NCBI GenBank assembly: GCA_905233375.1 | Contig: CAJOEJ010000020.1 | Coordinates: 1 to 38,382 of the forward strand | Direction: 5' to 3' | Source of the DNA: Paludibacteraceae bacterium | GTDB lineage: Bacteria; Bacteroidota; Bacteroidia; Bacteroidales; Paludibacteraceae | DNA length: 38,382 nt | Shown: in pieces, positions 25,289-34,689 of the stretch | How the letters are laid out: each line of letters starts with the position of its first letter | Position numbering within the stretch: position 1 is the stretch's first letter | The notes under the pieces: model-generated | What the model was told of the DNA's origin: nothing | What the model saw: the letters and a program-made list of their open reading frames with translations, nothing else | Database searches by the model: none | Position numbers and translations under genes: made by a program

Positions 25289-25330
25289 GGTTTTGTTCAA
25301 TTATAGTTCGTTAATTCTTGCATAAGCGTG

Positions 25331-25362
25331 CAAAATTACAAAAAAAATCCCATATATGCAAG
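25331..25362 (-). promoter_or_regulatory. Promoter of the cupin operon
   Basis: Minus strand CTTG (25362-25359), 20 bases with TATATGGGA and a T-run, TAATTTTG (25338-25331). Divergent from the umuDC promoter; the two -33 elements are only 25 bases apart. Confidence 0.7.
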
Positions 25363-25387
25363 AAAAACGTCATTTTTTGCGGCAATT

Positions 25388-25419
25388 CTTGCATATGTCA
25401 AAAAAATGTAGTATTTTTG
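25388..25419 (+). promoter_or_regulatory. umuDC promoter
   Basis: CTTG (25388-25391), 20 bases starting CATATGTCA, TATTTTTG (25412-25419). No LexA-like palindrome is obvious, so SOS control cannot be shown. Confidence 0.7.
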
Positions 25420-25449
25420 TCCGTGTTTAACTCATCCGAATCAACGAAC

Positions 25450-25902
25450 ATGTCTGAATTGCTAACCAATATCACCGAGGCGGCGGAGCAGAGTTCGCCG
25501 GAACTGTTCCTTGCCGAACACGTGCATGCCGGCTTTCCTTCTCCCGCCTCTGATAGCACGGAATATATCGACATCACGCGGGAACTGATTCGTCATCCCG
25601 AGACGACTTTCTATGCCCGCATCGAAGGAGACAGCATGCAGGATGCGGGTATCTTCAGCGGCGACCTGGTGGTCATTGACCGTAGTCTTCAAGCCTCGGA
25701 TGGCGATTACGTGGCGGCGTATATAGACGGTGAGTTCACGGTCAAGGAGTTCCGTTCCGACCCATCCGGTCAATGCGCGTGGCTTATTCCGCATAACGAC
25801 AAATACCGTAAGATCCGTGTGGATGACGACAATGCGTTCCTTATCTGGGGCGTCATTACGCATACTATCCATTCGTGCAGGAGCAGGGCATGTACGCGTT
25901 AG
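25450..25902 (+). CDS. umuD: UmuD-like self-cleaving S24 peptidase (polymerase V subunit)
   Basis: From ATG 25450 the protein has 150 residues. The self-cleavage site is Ala27-Gly28 in HAGFPSP; the catalytic pair is Ser62 (EGDSM) and Lys99 (FTVKEF), matching E. coli UmuD Ser60/Lys97 spacing. After RecA-stimulated cleavage UmuD' joins UmuC to form translesion polymerase V. The C-terminal tail beyond WGVITHTIH (about nine residues) is probably a product of the 13-base overlap with umuC. The earlier start 25318 lies before the promoter and is rejected. Confidence 0.95.
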   Translation: MSELLTNITEAAEQSSPELFLAEHVHAGFPSPASDSTEYIDITRELIRHPETTFYARIEGDSMQDAGIFSGDLVVIDRSLQASDGDYVAAYIDGEFTVKEFRSDPSGQCAWLIPHNDKYRKIRVDDDNAFLIWGVITHTIHSCRSRACTR

Positions 25903-27152
25903 TCGATTGCAATAATTTCTTTGTGTCCTGCGAGCGGGTCTTCCGTCCGGATCTGCGGGACAAACCCGTTGTTGTGCTCTCGGGCAATGACGGATGTGTC
26001 ATTGCGCGTTCGAACGAGGTCAAGCAGTTGGGCATTAAGATGGGGGTGCCGTTTTACCAGATCAGGAACGAGGTGGAGAAATACGGCATCGTGCATTTCT
26101 CGTCTAACTTTGCCCTGTACGGCGACTTGTCCTCGCGCATCATGCGTATCCTGAGCCGTTACACGGACGACCTGCAGCAATATTCGATTGACGAGGCGTT
26201 TATGGACTTGTCCTACATCCAAGAGGTGTCCGAAGCGAAAACGCTCTGCGAGCGTATCCGCGCAGAGATCCTCAAGGGCATCGGTGTGCCGGTTTCTATC
26301 GGTATCGCGCCGACGAAGACGCTGTGTAAGGTCGCTTCGCATTTCGCCAAGCGCTATGCGGGATACAAAGGTGTGTGCGTCATCTCCACCGAAGAGCAGC
26401 GGACGAAAGCGCTCGGGCAATATGCCATCGAGGAAGTGTGGGGGATAGGGCGGCAGTCCTCCGCCAAACTAAAGGCTGCGGGGATTCAGACGGCGTTGGA
26501 TTTTGCTAACAAGACAGCTGTGTTTGCCAAGAAAGTGCTTCACCAGCCGGGACTGAATACATGGCGCGAACTGAATGGAGAAGACTGTATCTCCGTTCGA
26601 GAAATGCCTGAGAAGCAGTCTATTACCTGTTCCCGTACGTTCGCGCACGGTGTGACCGACCGGGAGTTGCTCGAGCAGGCAATGTGCCGGTTCTGTGCGA
26701 ACGTGGCGGAGAAACTGCGCCGCCAGCACTCGGTGTGCAGGCAAATGATTGTTTTTGCGCACACGTCGCGTTTTCAGGAGCAGCAGTCCGTCATCCAGTC
26801 AACCGTGACGTTCCAGACCCCCACGGCAAACACACACGAGATGACGGAAGCTCTGCTGCAGACCGTCCGTGCGCAATGGTGTCCCAATACGCCGTATAAA
26901 CGTGCGGGTGTCATCGTGCTCTCGGTCTCGCCTGACTCCGGCGTGCAGCAGTCCCTTTTCGACACCCGCGACCGTCAACGCGACATGCGCCTGCAACAGA
27001 CGATAGACGGCATCAACAACCGTCTGGGCAAACGGACTATCGGTTTCACGCCGGATATCCCTACGGAGCAGGCAGCGGAACTGTACGATGTGGGTGCCAA
27101 GAGTCCCGCTTATACCACCCGCATCGAGGATATCCTGGTCCTGAAATGCTGA
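25890..27152 (+). CDS. umuC: UmuC, Y-family translesion DNA polymerase
   Basis: The start ATG 25890 gives MYALVDCNNFFVSCERVFRP, the standard UmuC N-terminus with the first catalytic Asp; a GTG at 25875 is less likely. The second catalytic motif is YSIDEAFMDL (Asp-Glu). Helix-hairpin-helix segment EEVWGIGRQSSAKL and a C-terminal UmuC-specific domain ending DILVLKC are present. 420 residues is the usual length. Co-transcribed with umuD (13-base overlap). Confidence 0.96.
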   Translation: MYALVDCNNFFVSCERVFRPDLRDKPVVVLSGNDGCVIARSNEVKQLGIKMGVPFYQIRNEVEKYGIVHFSSNFALYGDLSSRIMRILSRYTDDLQQYSIDEAFMDLSYIQEVSEAKTLCERIRAEILKGIGVPVSIGIAPTKTLCKVASHFAKRYAGYKGVCVISTEEQRTKALGQYAIEEVWGIGRQSSAKLKAAGIQTALDFANKTAVFAKKVLHQPGLNTWRELNGEDCISVREMPEKQSITCSRTFAHGVTDRELLEQAMCRFCANVAEKLRRQHSVCRQMIVFAHTSRFQEQQSVIQSTVTFQTPTANTHEMTEALLQTVRAQWCPNTPYKRAGVIVLSVSPDSGVQQSLFDTRDRQRDMRLQQTIDGINNRLGKRTIGFTPDIPTEQAAELYDVGAKSPAYTTRIEDILVLKC

Positions 27153-27280
27153 TGACGTACTCCTTATTATAATCGCGTGTGCGTGCGTGGAGGAGAACTC
27201 CCGACCGTGGGGGCTTTTGTCGGGATGTATAAGGTTTCATTGGATGAAAATAACTTTTTTTGCATTTTTTTGCTAAAAAA

Positions 27281-27312
27281 TTTGCATATGTCAGAAAAAA
27301 GCAGTACCTTTG
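27281..27312 (+). promoter_or_regulatory. tRNA-Ser(GCT) promoter
   Basis: TTTG (27281-27284), 20 bases, TACCTTTG (27305-27312), followed by CACCCGCTTTTCG. The block of about 45 bases is the same, apart from one base, as the promoter of the other tRNA-Ser gene at 37908. Confidence 0.85.
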
Positions 27313-27373
27313 CACCCGCTTTTCGAATTTAAGCAACGAATTGCCGTTTCTGCGCACCGATCAGGTCGCACAA

Positions 27374-27451
<78 letters not shown>

Positions 27452-27460
<9 letters not shown>

Positions 27461-27513
27461 CAAAATGATTAGGGACATCCGCAAGGATGCCCCTAATCAT
27501 TTTGCGGAGAAAG
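27452..27513. repeat. 29-base inverted repeat containing the tRNA-Ser 3' end
   Basis: The left arm (27452-27480) begins inside the tRNA acceptor (CTTTCTCCG) and runs into the trailer. The right arm (27485-27513) is its complement with a single mismatch, leaving a four-base GCAA loop. As a plain terminator it lacks a T-tract. In the precursor it would compete with the acceptor stem. Confidence 0.9.
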
Positions 27514-27549
27514 CAGAGAGCCAGAACCCTCTGCAAACAAGTTCCCGAC

Positions 27550-27626
27550 AAAAGATAAAAAAGAAGGTTGTCTCACGACAACCCAACCTTTTCATTTAAC
27601 CTTAAAATCTAATACCATGAAAAACA
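27550..27626 (-). ncRNA. Candidate small RNA of about 75 bases
   Basis: The promoter at 27663-27632 would start transcription near 27625. The transcript ends with a seven-base-pair hairpin (GGTTGTC, GTGA loop, GACAACC; 27583-27566) followed by TTCTTTTTT, a good intrinsic terminator. It contains only an eight-codon frame (MVLDFKVK). No downstream gene in this orientation before the tRNA, so a stand-alone small RNA is the simplest reading. I do not assign it to a known RNA family. Confidence 0.5.
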
Positions 27627-27631
27627 CGGTA

Positions 27632-27663
27632 CAAAGGTACTGCTTTTTGGCGATATGACCAAA
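27632..27663 (-). promoter_or_regulatory. Promoter of the candidate small RNA
   Basis: Minus strand TTTG (27663-27660), 20 bases, TACCTTTG (27639-27632). Spacing is exact. Confidence 0.75.
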
Positions 27664-27777
27664 TATTTTTGCAAAAAAGTGCTTAAAAACTAAATTTTGT
27701 AAAATATACTTTGCAAATAAATTGCGCAATTTAGTTTGCAAAATGACACTAATTTGCTGCGTTTGCTTTCAAAATGC

Positions 27778-28377
27778 TTAATCGCAGAGCGAAAATAAAT
27801 CTTCTCGCGGATTAACCAGCATCACGGGAACGAGGGCGCGTTGGATGGCTTTCCGCTCGGGTGGACCGAAGAGAATATCATCCAGCCCGTAGTCCCGGCT
27901 TGCGGTCAGAATAAGCAGGTCGTGCTGAAAATCTCTTTGCCGCTCCGCCGATTCCTGCGTGAGCGAAAACGAGTCTTTGCGGGCAAGAACGATCTCATAG
28001 GTGATCGGATGACCGGTGAGGGTGGATGAATCCTCAGAGTCTGCGGGTTTCTGCAAACGCTCGTTCACTTTATGGATATGCGTGATGATGCGGTTCACGT
28101 TCTGCTTCGCGTGCGAACCATAGTCATTGGCTTGCAAGAAGATGATATGCGCGCCTGTTTTGCGGGCGATATAGGTGCAAATCTCCGCCTTGTACGTCTC
28201 TTCCTCTAACATGGATACAGGCACCAAGAGACGACGTAACGGCTTGATTGTCATGGTGTTGGTGACAAACACGTAGGGACGCCGTTCCTCGCGGCATTCG
28301 TTCAGATGCCGCTGAATGACCCGTTTGTCATTGGCACATTCGATCAGTTTGATGTCCTCGTTGTTATCCCACAACAT
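27778..28377 (-). CDS. Universal stress protein-like
   Basis: The 199-residue product has a Usp-like core: RRLLVPVSMLEEETYKAEI near residue 48 (first strand and helix) and a C-terminal strand region (HDLLILTASRDYGLDDILFGPPERKAIQRALVPVMLVNP in two strands). The P-loop-like G-x2-G-x9-G is only partly kept (FGPPER), so ATP binding is uncertain. Follows mltG after 23 bases; last of a long minus-strand run. Confidence 0.75.
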   Translation of the reverse strand: MLWDNNEDIKLIECANDKRVIQRHLNECREERRPYVFVTNTMTIKPLRRLLVPVSMLEEETYKAEICTYIARKTGAHIIFLQANDYGSHAKQNVNRIITHIHKVNERLQKPADSEDSSTLTGHPITYEIVLARKDSFSLTQESAERQRDFQHDLLILTASRDYGLDDILFGPPERKAIQRALVPVMLVNPREDLFSLCD

Positions 28378-28400
28378 AACTTCCTGTACGGTTAGATGAA

Positions 28401-29447
28401 TTATTCTGTAATTGTGTCCATCATGTGGTGGTACTGGTTTGCCGCCTTGACATGACCGGAGTAGGTCGCCGAGAAGATATGCGTGCCGTTCAGTTCGGGG
28501 TTAGCGCACATGTACAGATAATTGGTCTTCGGTGCATTGAGCACATAGTCAATGGATTGCGGAGCCGGACAACGGATTGGTCCGGGCGGCAAGCCGGGAT
28601 ACTTATAGGTGTTATACGGCGAATCCACCTCCAGATGGCGGTACAGCACGCGGCGCAGTTTGAAATCGCCTACGGCATACTTGACCGTTGGGCACGCCTG
28701 TAGCAGCATCCCTTTGTGTACGCGGTTCAGGTAGAGGCTGGCGATAACAGGCAGTTCGTTTTTATTCCGGCTCTCTCCTTCGATGATGGAGGCGAGGATA
28801 GCCACTTCTATCGGGTTCAGACCGATCTCTTCGGCTCGGGCACGACGCTCTGCGTTCCAGAACGTGTTGTATTCCTTCTGCATCCTGGCGAAGAGATCTT
28901 CGGGTGTGATGGTCCAGTACACCTCGTACGTGTTCGGAATGAACAAGCACCGGCTGGTCTCTTTGTTCAAGCCGTAGGATTTGAGAAACTCTTCATCTTC
29001 CAGGTATTGCAGCAGGGTAATGCTGTCCATCATGATGTTGTTCGTCACTTTGCTTGCGAGGTCTTCACGTGTGCGGGCGCTGTTGTTCCATGTTATAGTG
29101 ACCGGAGTCTGTTGACCGTATTTGAGTTTGTTGATCAGTTCGCGGTTTCCTATCTGCGCCGGAAAGACATAGTGTCCCGGTTCAGGATAATTGAACATCA
29201 TGTACTGTGCATGCAGGCGAAAATCGTGTATGTTGCCGATTTCGTAGTCTTGTTGCATCAGGGTCAGTACGGAGTCGATGCTCGCACCCGGATAGATGTT
29301 GTAGCTGTGCGCCTGATCGTCATAAGCACTCAGGTTACAGATTTGCAGACGATAGTACTGCTCCATGACGAATGCCGAGGTCGCTATCATAAGGATGGCG
29401 ATGACGATGAGCATTGTGCGCAGGATGTAGCGTTTTTTTATTTGCAT
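28401..29447 (-). CDS. mltG: Endolytic murein transglycosylase MltG
   Basis: Membrane-anchored enzyme that cuts nascent glycan strands and sets their length. One N-terminal membrane helix (residues about 10-28), then LysM-like and YceG domains. The catalytic Glu is in ASIIEGES near residue 222; the family segment IASLYLNRVHKGMLLQACPTV follows, and GLPPGPI/PNTYEVYW are conserved. Length 348 is normal. 40 bases after mutS. Confidence 0.95.
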   Translation of the reverse strand: MQIKKRYILRTMLIVIAILMIATSAFVMEQYYRLQICNLSAYDDQAHSYNIYPGASIDSVLTLMQQDYEIGNIHDFRLHAQYMMFNYPEPGHYVFPAQIGNRELINKLKYGQQTPVTITWNNSARTREDLASKVTNNIMMDSITLLQYLEDEEFLKSYGLNKETSRCLFIPNTYEVYWTITPEDLFARMQKEYNTFWNAERRARAEEIGLNPIEVAILASIIEGESRNKNELPVIASLYLNRVHKGMLLQACPTVKYAVGDFKLRRVLYRHLEVDSPYNTYKYPGLPPGPIRCPAPQSIDYVLNAPKTNYLYMCANPELNGTHIFSATYSGHVKAANQYHHMMDTITE

Positions 29448-29487
29448 AATATGTTGATTAATTGCGGAATACGATGTTGTTTATGCC

Positions 29488-32109
29488 TTATTTGCCTCCC
29501 ACCAGTTTCTTTATCTCCGAGAGCTTGTTGAGTGCCTCGAGCGGCGTGAGGTTGTTAATGTCAAGCGATTTGACCTCGTCCCGTATCTGTTCCAGCACCG
29601 GGTCGTCCAGTTGGAAGAAACTCAGTTGCATGCCTTCCCGGCTCTGACCGATCTGCTGGGTCGGCTTGGAGATGTCACCGTTCTTGGCGGCACGCTCGAG
29701 GTCGGCGAGAATATGGTTCGCCCGCTCGACGATAGAGGCGGGCATGCCGGCTAACTTGGCTACATGAATACCGAAGCTGTGTTCCGATCCGCCGCGTACG
29801 AGCTTGCGCAGGAAGATGATCTTGCCGTTCACCTCGCGCACGGAGACGTTGTAGTTGCGGATCCGGTCGAACGTCTTCTCCATCTCGTTCAGTTCGTGGT
29901 AATGGGTCGCGAAAAGGGTCTTGGCGTGCCCTTTGTTCTCGTGGATATATTCGACGATAGCCCAGGCGATAGAGATTCCGTCGTAGGTGCTTGTTCCCCG
30001 TCCGAGTTCGTCAAAGAGTACGAGGCTGCGTTCCGAGAGGTTGTTAAGGATGGACGCCGCTTCGTTCATTTCCACCATGAAGGTCGATTCACCTAATGAT
30101 ATATTATCGCTCGCGCCCACACGCGTGAAGATCTTGTCAACGACCCCGATCGAGGCACTCTCTGCCGGCACGAACGATCCCATCTGTGCCAGCAGCACGA
30201 TGAGTGCCGTCTGGCGGAGCAGGGCGGACTTACCCGCCATGTTGGGTCCGGTGATGATGATGATCTGCTGTCCGTTGTTGTCCAGCAGCACGTCGTTGGC
30301 GATGTATTGTTCTCCGGGTGGCAGTTGCTGCTCAATGACTGGATGGCGTCCCTGACGGATGTCGATGACGAGGCTGTCGTTTACATCCGGGCAGACATAG
30401 CGGTAGTCCGATGCCACGGTCGCAAAACTCAGCAGGCAGTCCAGTTGTGCCAGCACGTTCGCGTTCAGTTGCATTTGTGGCACCCACTCGCACAGCGCGA
30501 GCATTAGTTCCTGATAGAGCCTGTTCTCGATGATCTGGATCCGCTCCTCGGCGGTCGTTATTTTCTCTTCGTAGGTCTTGAGTTCTTCCGTGATGTATCG
30601 CTCTGCATTGACGAGGGTCTGCTTGCGTATCCATTCCGCAGGCACCTGGTCTTTGTACGTGTTGCGCACCTCCAGATAGTAGCCGAAGACGTTGTTGTAC
30701 CCGATCTTGAGACTGGTGATACCGGTGCGTTCTATCTCGCGTTGCTGCACTTGGAGCAGGTAGTCTTTGCCGTCCGACTGGATTGCACGCAACTCGTCCA
30801 GCTCCGTGTCCACGCCGCGGGCGATGATATTGGGTCTGCCTTGGGCGATAGGTGGATCAGGTACTATCTCCCGTTCGATGCGGCTACGCATCTCGGAGCA
30901 CGGGTCCAACTGCTCGCCGAGCAGGCTCAGGTAGGCATTGCCCCGGGCATCGGTGTCGGTACACACCTCTTTGATCGGTCTCACAGCCCGCAGCGCACGT
31001 CCGAGCTGCACCATCTCCCGCGGACCGATACGACCCGTGGAGACCTTGCTCACGATGCGCTCGAGGTCACCGACCTGTTGCAACGCCTCGCGTAGTGTCT
31101 CACGTGCTTCGGGGTGCCTGAACAGGTGCTCGACGACCGTCTGACGGTTTCGTATCGGACGCACGTCTTTGAGCGGAAAAGCCATCCAGCGGTGCAACAT
31201 GCGTCCCCCCATCGGCGTGATGGTACGGTCGAGGATATCGTAGAGGGTACGGCTGTCCTCGCTCTGACCTTTGACCAGCTCGAGATTGCGGATCGTGAAG
31301 CGGTCCATCCAGATATATTTGTCTTCTTCGATACGGCTCAGGTGCTGGATATGTCCTGTCTGCAGGTGTTGCGTCATGTCCAGATACATGAGGATACCTC
31401 CTGCGGCGGTGACGCCTGCCGGCATCTTCTCCAGACCGAACCCCTTGAGCGAACTCACGCCCCATAACTTCTTTAACCGCTCTTGTGCTGTGGACTCCAC
31501 TAACATCCAGTCTTCCAGCTCGAAGGTGAAGCACTTGGAGCCGAACAGGTTCTCCATATCCGCTTTGCGTCCACGCAGGTGGAGTACCTCTTTGGGCGCG
31601 AAATTGGTCAGCAGCTTGTCTATATAATCGCTGTCGCCTTGTCCGGCAAGGAACTCACCCGTCGAGATATCGAGAAAAGCAACACCAATCACATGTTTGT
31701 CGAAATGCAGGCAAGCCACCCAGTTGTTCTCTTTCTGGGTGAGGGTGGTGTCCGAATAGCTGACACCCGGAGTGACCAGTTCGGTAACACCGCGTTTGAC
31801 CAGTTTCTTCGTCAGTTTGGGATCCTCCAACTGGTCACAGATAGCTACGCGCAGACCCGCACGGACGAGCTTGGGCAGGTAGGTGTCGAGGGCATGGAAA
31901 GGAAATCCCGCCATCTCTAATGCCTGCGCAGCGTTACCCGCTCCGTTCGAACGATGGGTCAGCGTGATATTGAGTATCTTTGCGGCTTTGACGGCATCCT
32001 CGGCATAGGTCTCGTAAAAGTCCCCGCAGCGGAATAGCAGCATCGCGTCGGGATACTGCGCTTTGATCTCCCTGAATTGCCGCATCATCGGCGTTAGTTC
32101 CTCATTCAT
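29488..32109 (-). CDS. mutS: DNA mismatch repair protein MutS
   Basis: Recognises mispaired bases and starts repair. Mismatch-binding Phe31-x-Glu33 is in GDFYETY. Connector, lever and clamp domains fill the middle. The ATPase has Walker A GPNMAGKS near residue 620 and Walker [12 protein letters not shown], with the helix-turn-helix C-terminus ([13 protein letters not shown]). The C-terminal tail ends [14 protein letters not shown]. 873 residues is normal. The start ATG 32109 directly follows four copies of a 14-base repeat that occupies nearly the whole gap to the upstream TonB receptor gene. Confidence 0.97.
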   Translation of the reverse strand: MNEELTPMMRQFREIKAQYPDAMLLFRCGDFYETYAEDAVKAAKILNITLTHRSNGAGNAAQALEMAGFPFHALDTYLPKLVRAGLRVAICDQLEDPKLTKKLVKRGVTELVTPGVSYSDTTLTQKENNWVACLHFDKHVIGVAFLDISTGEFLAGQGDSDYIDKLLTNFAPKEVLHLRGRKADMENLFGSKCFTFELEDWMLVESTAQERLKKLWGVSSLKGFGLEKMPAGVTAAGGILMYLDMTQHLQTGHIQHLSRIEEDKYIWMDRFTIRNLELVKGQSEDSRTLYDILDRTITPMGGRMLHRWMAFPLKDVRPIRNRQTVVEHLFRHPEARETLREALQQVGDLERIVSKVSTGRIGPREMVQLGRALRAVRPIKEVCTDTDARGNAYLSLLGEQLDPCSEMRSRIEREIVPDPPIAQGRPNIIARGVDTELDELRAIQSDGKDYLLQVQQREIERTGITSLKIGYNNVFGYYLEVRNTYKDQVPAEWIRKQTLVNAERYITEELKTYEEKITTAEERIQIIENRLYQELMLALCEWVPQMQLNANVLAQLDCLLSFATVASDYRYVCPDVNDSLVIDIRQGRHPVIEQQLPPGEQYIANDVLLDNNGQQIIIITGPNMAGKSALLRQTALIVLLAQMGSFVPAESASIGVVDKIFTRVGASDNISLGESTFMVEMNEAASILNNLSERSLVLFDELGRGTSTYDGISIAWAIVEYIHENKGHAKTLFATHYHELNEMEKTFDRIRNYNVSVREVNGKIIFLRKLVRGGSEHSFGIHVAKLAGMPASIVERANHILADLERAAKNGDISKPTQQIGQSREGMQLSFFQLDDPVLEQIRDEVKSLDINNLTPLEALNKLSEIKKLVGGK

Positions 32110-32165
32110 ATTCTAAATTCTTAATTCTAAATTCTTAATTCTAAATTCTTAATTCTAAATTCTTA
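32110..32165. repeat. Four perfect copies of a 14-base repeat upstream of mutS
   Basis: The unit ATTCTAAATTCTTA (two related heptamers, ATTCTAA and ATTCTTA) is repeated exactly four times and ends at the base before the mutS start codon. On the mutS strand it reads as an A-rich leader (TAAGAATTTAGAAT), i.e. it forms the translation-initiation region. Confidence 0.95.
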
Positions 32166-32166
32166 A

Positions 32167-34671
32167 CTACCTAAGATCCACCGTGATCTTGAGATTAAAC
32201 CTTCTTCCGGTCAGGTAGTTCGGGCTTGCCCATTGGTTTCCATACGCGTCGGCTACCCAGAAATAGGAGTTGACGTTGTTCCATCCAACGAGGTTGAAGA
32301 CCTCGAACTGGATCGCCCATTGTTTGACATGCTTCGCCGAAGGCGCACGCATGAACTTGGCGGTCTGGGCGTTGAACAGATACGTGGCACCGAGGTCGAT
32401 ACGTTTGTAGGTCGGCATGCGTCCCCACGCCTGGTTGTTACGCGGCGCGTAGTACGGCTGTCCTTCCGCGAACTGCATCTTGATGTGGAACTTGAGTTGC
32501 GGCAGTTGGGGGATGTAGTCCTGAAAGAGCATGGTGAAGTTGTACCTTGACTCCGTCGGCGATGGGATCCACAAGGTTGAACCGAGTAGTCGTTGCCGCG
32601 CGACCATCGTGGAGAACGATATCCACGAATCCGCTCCCGGCACAAGTTCGCCGTACAGCTTGAGGTCGAGACCCGCGGCGTAGCCTTCGGAGTCGTTCTT
32701 GCCCGAATAGCGCACACGCACGTTGTCCACTGAATAACTCTCCATCCGGTCGATGTATTTGTAGTACCCTTCTGCCGTCAGTTTGAACGGTCGTCCCCAT
32801 GCGCGGAAGTAATAATCGCTTCCCAACACTACATGCACCGACCGTTGGGCTTTGAGATCCCGGTTCAGTTGGATGCGGGTGATACCGAGCTCATCCGTGA
32901 CCGTATCGCGCAGTTCCTTGTAGAACGGTGCCTGGTAATACAGACCCGTGGCAAGGCGGAAGGTGACATCCCTTTTCCATCCGGGAATCCATTCGACCGA
33001 GGCGCGGGGGGAGGGTAGCACCTCGTTGTTCCAGCTCCACCACTGGAGACGTCCGCCCACCGTCAGAATCCATTGACCGGAAGCGGTATGCCATTTATGT
33101 TCGTTCTGGATGTAGGCTTGCAGGCGACCGGAAGTCATGGCGCTATAGCCCCGCAAGGCGTAGTACAGTTCCATCGACTTGCCGTCATTGGGCAGCGAGT
33201 AGCCCGCCGAGTCGCGCCATTCCCATTCGGAGATATTGTCCCGGATGAGTTCCGCCTGACCGCTTATACCCCATCGGAGCGTATTGGCGTTGTGTTGCCA
33301 TGCGCCGTGGTGAGCGAGGGTGATCACACCTGCTTCGAGGTTGTTACGCGCATGCTGGTGGAAGATACCCGTTCCGAGAACCGCCGTCTGTCCCTCGTTC
33401 GGATTAACCTGCTCCCCGACGGATGTGCCGCCTTGAGTCTGACCCATCGGAGCATTGGAGAGGACATATTCACCCGTGATGTCGAAGTTCTCCCGCTCGT
33501 TGGTGTAGAAACCCGACACATCGAAAGACAAGTTGAAAGTTGAAAGTTCAGAGTTGAAAGTTCCTTTCGTACCCAAAGCGGCGAAGGCGGTAAGGAAGCG
33601 GTCTTTCTCCTGCCCTTCGTAATAAATGGTCAGGTTCTTGGCATTCTGTCCGCCGAACGATTCGCTCAACGAGTCCGGCGTGAAACGGTAGTCATTCTGG
33701 CTCACGTTACCAAGGAACGACATCTCCCATTCTCCCTTTGTACTTTGTACTTTGTCCCTTTGTACCTTCCAAGTTATGTAGGTCTGGTAGTCGATGAACG
33801 TCGGTTGGTAGTTACCGGTGGTCGCCAGCCCTCCGAGCATGTATTTGGAGGTCTTGTACCGCAAACCGTGCATCTGGCTGTACGTACTGTCTCCATGTCC
33901 GACATAGACCTGTGCGCCCAACAGGCTGGCACTCAGACTCGCTTCGAACGTCTGGGGACGCTTGTAACTGATATCCAGGACGGATGACATCTTGTCGCCG
34001 TACTGCGCACCGTAGCCCCCTGCGGAGAACTGCACGTTCTCCACCATCTCGGGGTTCACGAAAGAAAGACCTTCCTGCTGACCCGAACGGATGAGCAGGG
34101 GACGATGGATCTCGATGCCGTTGACATAAACCGAGTTCTCGTCGAACGAACCGCCGCGCACGTTGTACTGCGAACTCAGTTCATTGGTCTGGCTGACACC
34201 GGCAAACGTGATCAGCAGACTCTCGATCGAGCCGCCTGTTGCGTCGGGCATGATGCGGGTCGCTTGGGCGTCTATACGGTCCATCGTGCCTTGCGTGTGC
34301 TGGATGCCGCGCACCTCTATCTCCGAGAGCAGTTGTTCGTCGGTCAGCAGTTGTACGTTGATATTGAGTACGTTACGCAAGTCGATGATTCGTTGTTGCA
34401 CGGCGATGTACCCGACCATCGAGAAATTGAGCACGACCGTGTCCGCTTCGTCCAGCAATAGTTCGTAATAACCGTTTTTGTTGGTAGCTGTACCGATAGG
34501 CCGGTCGCTGTTGACGACTGCCACGTTCGCTAATTCGATGCCGACATTATCCTGATCCGTAACGTACCCATATACACGCGCATTACGCGCGTACAGAGAG
34601 CCAGACCCTGCCCTCCCTATAGGGAAGAGTATCATAATCAGCAGTAATATGTAGGCGGTTCGTTTATTCAT
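32167..34671 (-). CDS. TonB-dependent outer-membrane receptor with CarboxypepD_reg-like domain
   Basis: Signal peptide (residues 1-28), a CarboxypepD_reg-like beta domain (about 30-115, VYGYVTDQDNVGIELANVAV...), a plug domain (about 125-235, with NVRGGSFDENSVYVNGIEI) and a 22-strand barrel to the C-terminal RRFNLKITVDLR. The 834 residues are complete. There is no SusD gene beside it, so a non-glycan substrate is as likely as a glycan. Two loops (residues about 301-312 and 369-380) are encoded by 7-base tandem repeats. It stands 18 bases after engB and seems part of the cstA-led run. Confidence 0.93.
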   Translation of the reverse strand: MNKRTAYILLLIMILFPIGRAGSGSLYARNARVYGYVTDQDNVGIELANVAVVNSDRPIGTATNKNGYYELLLDEADTVVLNFSMVGYIAVQQRIIDLRNVLNINVQLLTDEQLLSEIEVRGIQHTQGTMDRIDAQATRIMPDATGGSIESLLITFAGVSQTNELSSQYNVRGGSFDENSVYVNGIEIHRPLLIRSGQQEGLSFVNPEMVENVQFSAGGYGAQYGDKMSSVLDISYKRPQTFEASLSASLLGAQVYVGHGDSTYSQMHGLRYKTSKYMLGGLATTGNYQPTFIDYQTYITWKVQRDKVQSTKGEWEMSFLGNVSQNDYRFTPDSLSESFGGQNAKNLTIYYEGQEKDRFLTAFAALGTKGTFNSELSTFNLSFDVSGFYTNERENFDITGEYVLSNAPMGQTQGGTSVGEQVNPNEGQTAVLGTGIFHQHARNNLEAGVITLAHHGAWQHNANTLRWGISGQAELIRDNISEWEWRDSAGYSLPNDGKSMELYYALRGYSAMTSGRLQAYIQNEHKWHTASGQWILTVGGRLQWWSWNNEVLPSPRASVEWIPGWKRDVTFRLATGLYYQAPFYKELRDTVTDELGITRIQLNRDLKAQRSVHVVLGSDYYFRAWGRPFKLTAEGYYKYIDRMESYSVDNVRVRYSGKNDSEGYAAGLDLKLYGELVPGADSWISFSTMVARQRLLGSTLWIPSPTESRYNFTMLFQDYIPQLPQLKFHIKMQFAEGQPYYAPRNNQAWGRMPTYKRIDLGATYLFNAQTAKFMRAPSAKHVKQWAIQFEVFNLVGWNNVNSYFWVADAYGNQWASPNYLTGRRFNLKITVDLR
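33531..33565. repeat. Tandem 7-base repeat inside the TonB receptor gene (AGTTGAA type)
   Basis: AGTTGAA, AGTTGAA, AGTTCAG, AGTTGAA, AGTTCC in succession encode SELSTFNLS within a barrel loop. Confidence 0.85.
33736..33771. repeat. Tandem 7-base repeat inside the TonB receptor gene (CTTTGTA type)
   Basis: CTTTGTA, CTTTGTA, CTTTGTC, then one base and CTTTGTA. It encodes the loop KVQRDKVQSTKGE. Confidence 0.8.
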
Positions 34672-34689
34672 CGTATATAGCCCTTCCTT

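Larger units (their letters stand above)
27461..27777. other. 317-base gap after tRNA-Ser
   Basis: Holds the inverted repeat (to 27513), a minus-strand promoter and a candidate small RNA (27550-27626). An AT-rich stretch (27664-27777) carries TTTGCAAA-like short inverted repeats. No protein gene. Confidence 0.6.

Noticed and set aside
25289..25300. TTG start adding four residues to the cupin
   Set aside because: An ATG follows directly at 25288 and the added residues are not needed for the domain.
27200..27224. Terminator after umuC (CCCGAC...GTCGGG)
   Set aside because: Only six base pairs around a 13-base loop and no T-tract; too weak to list.
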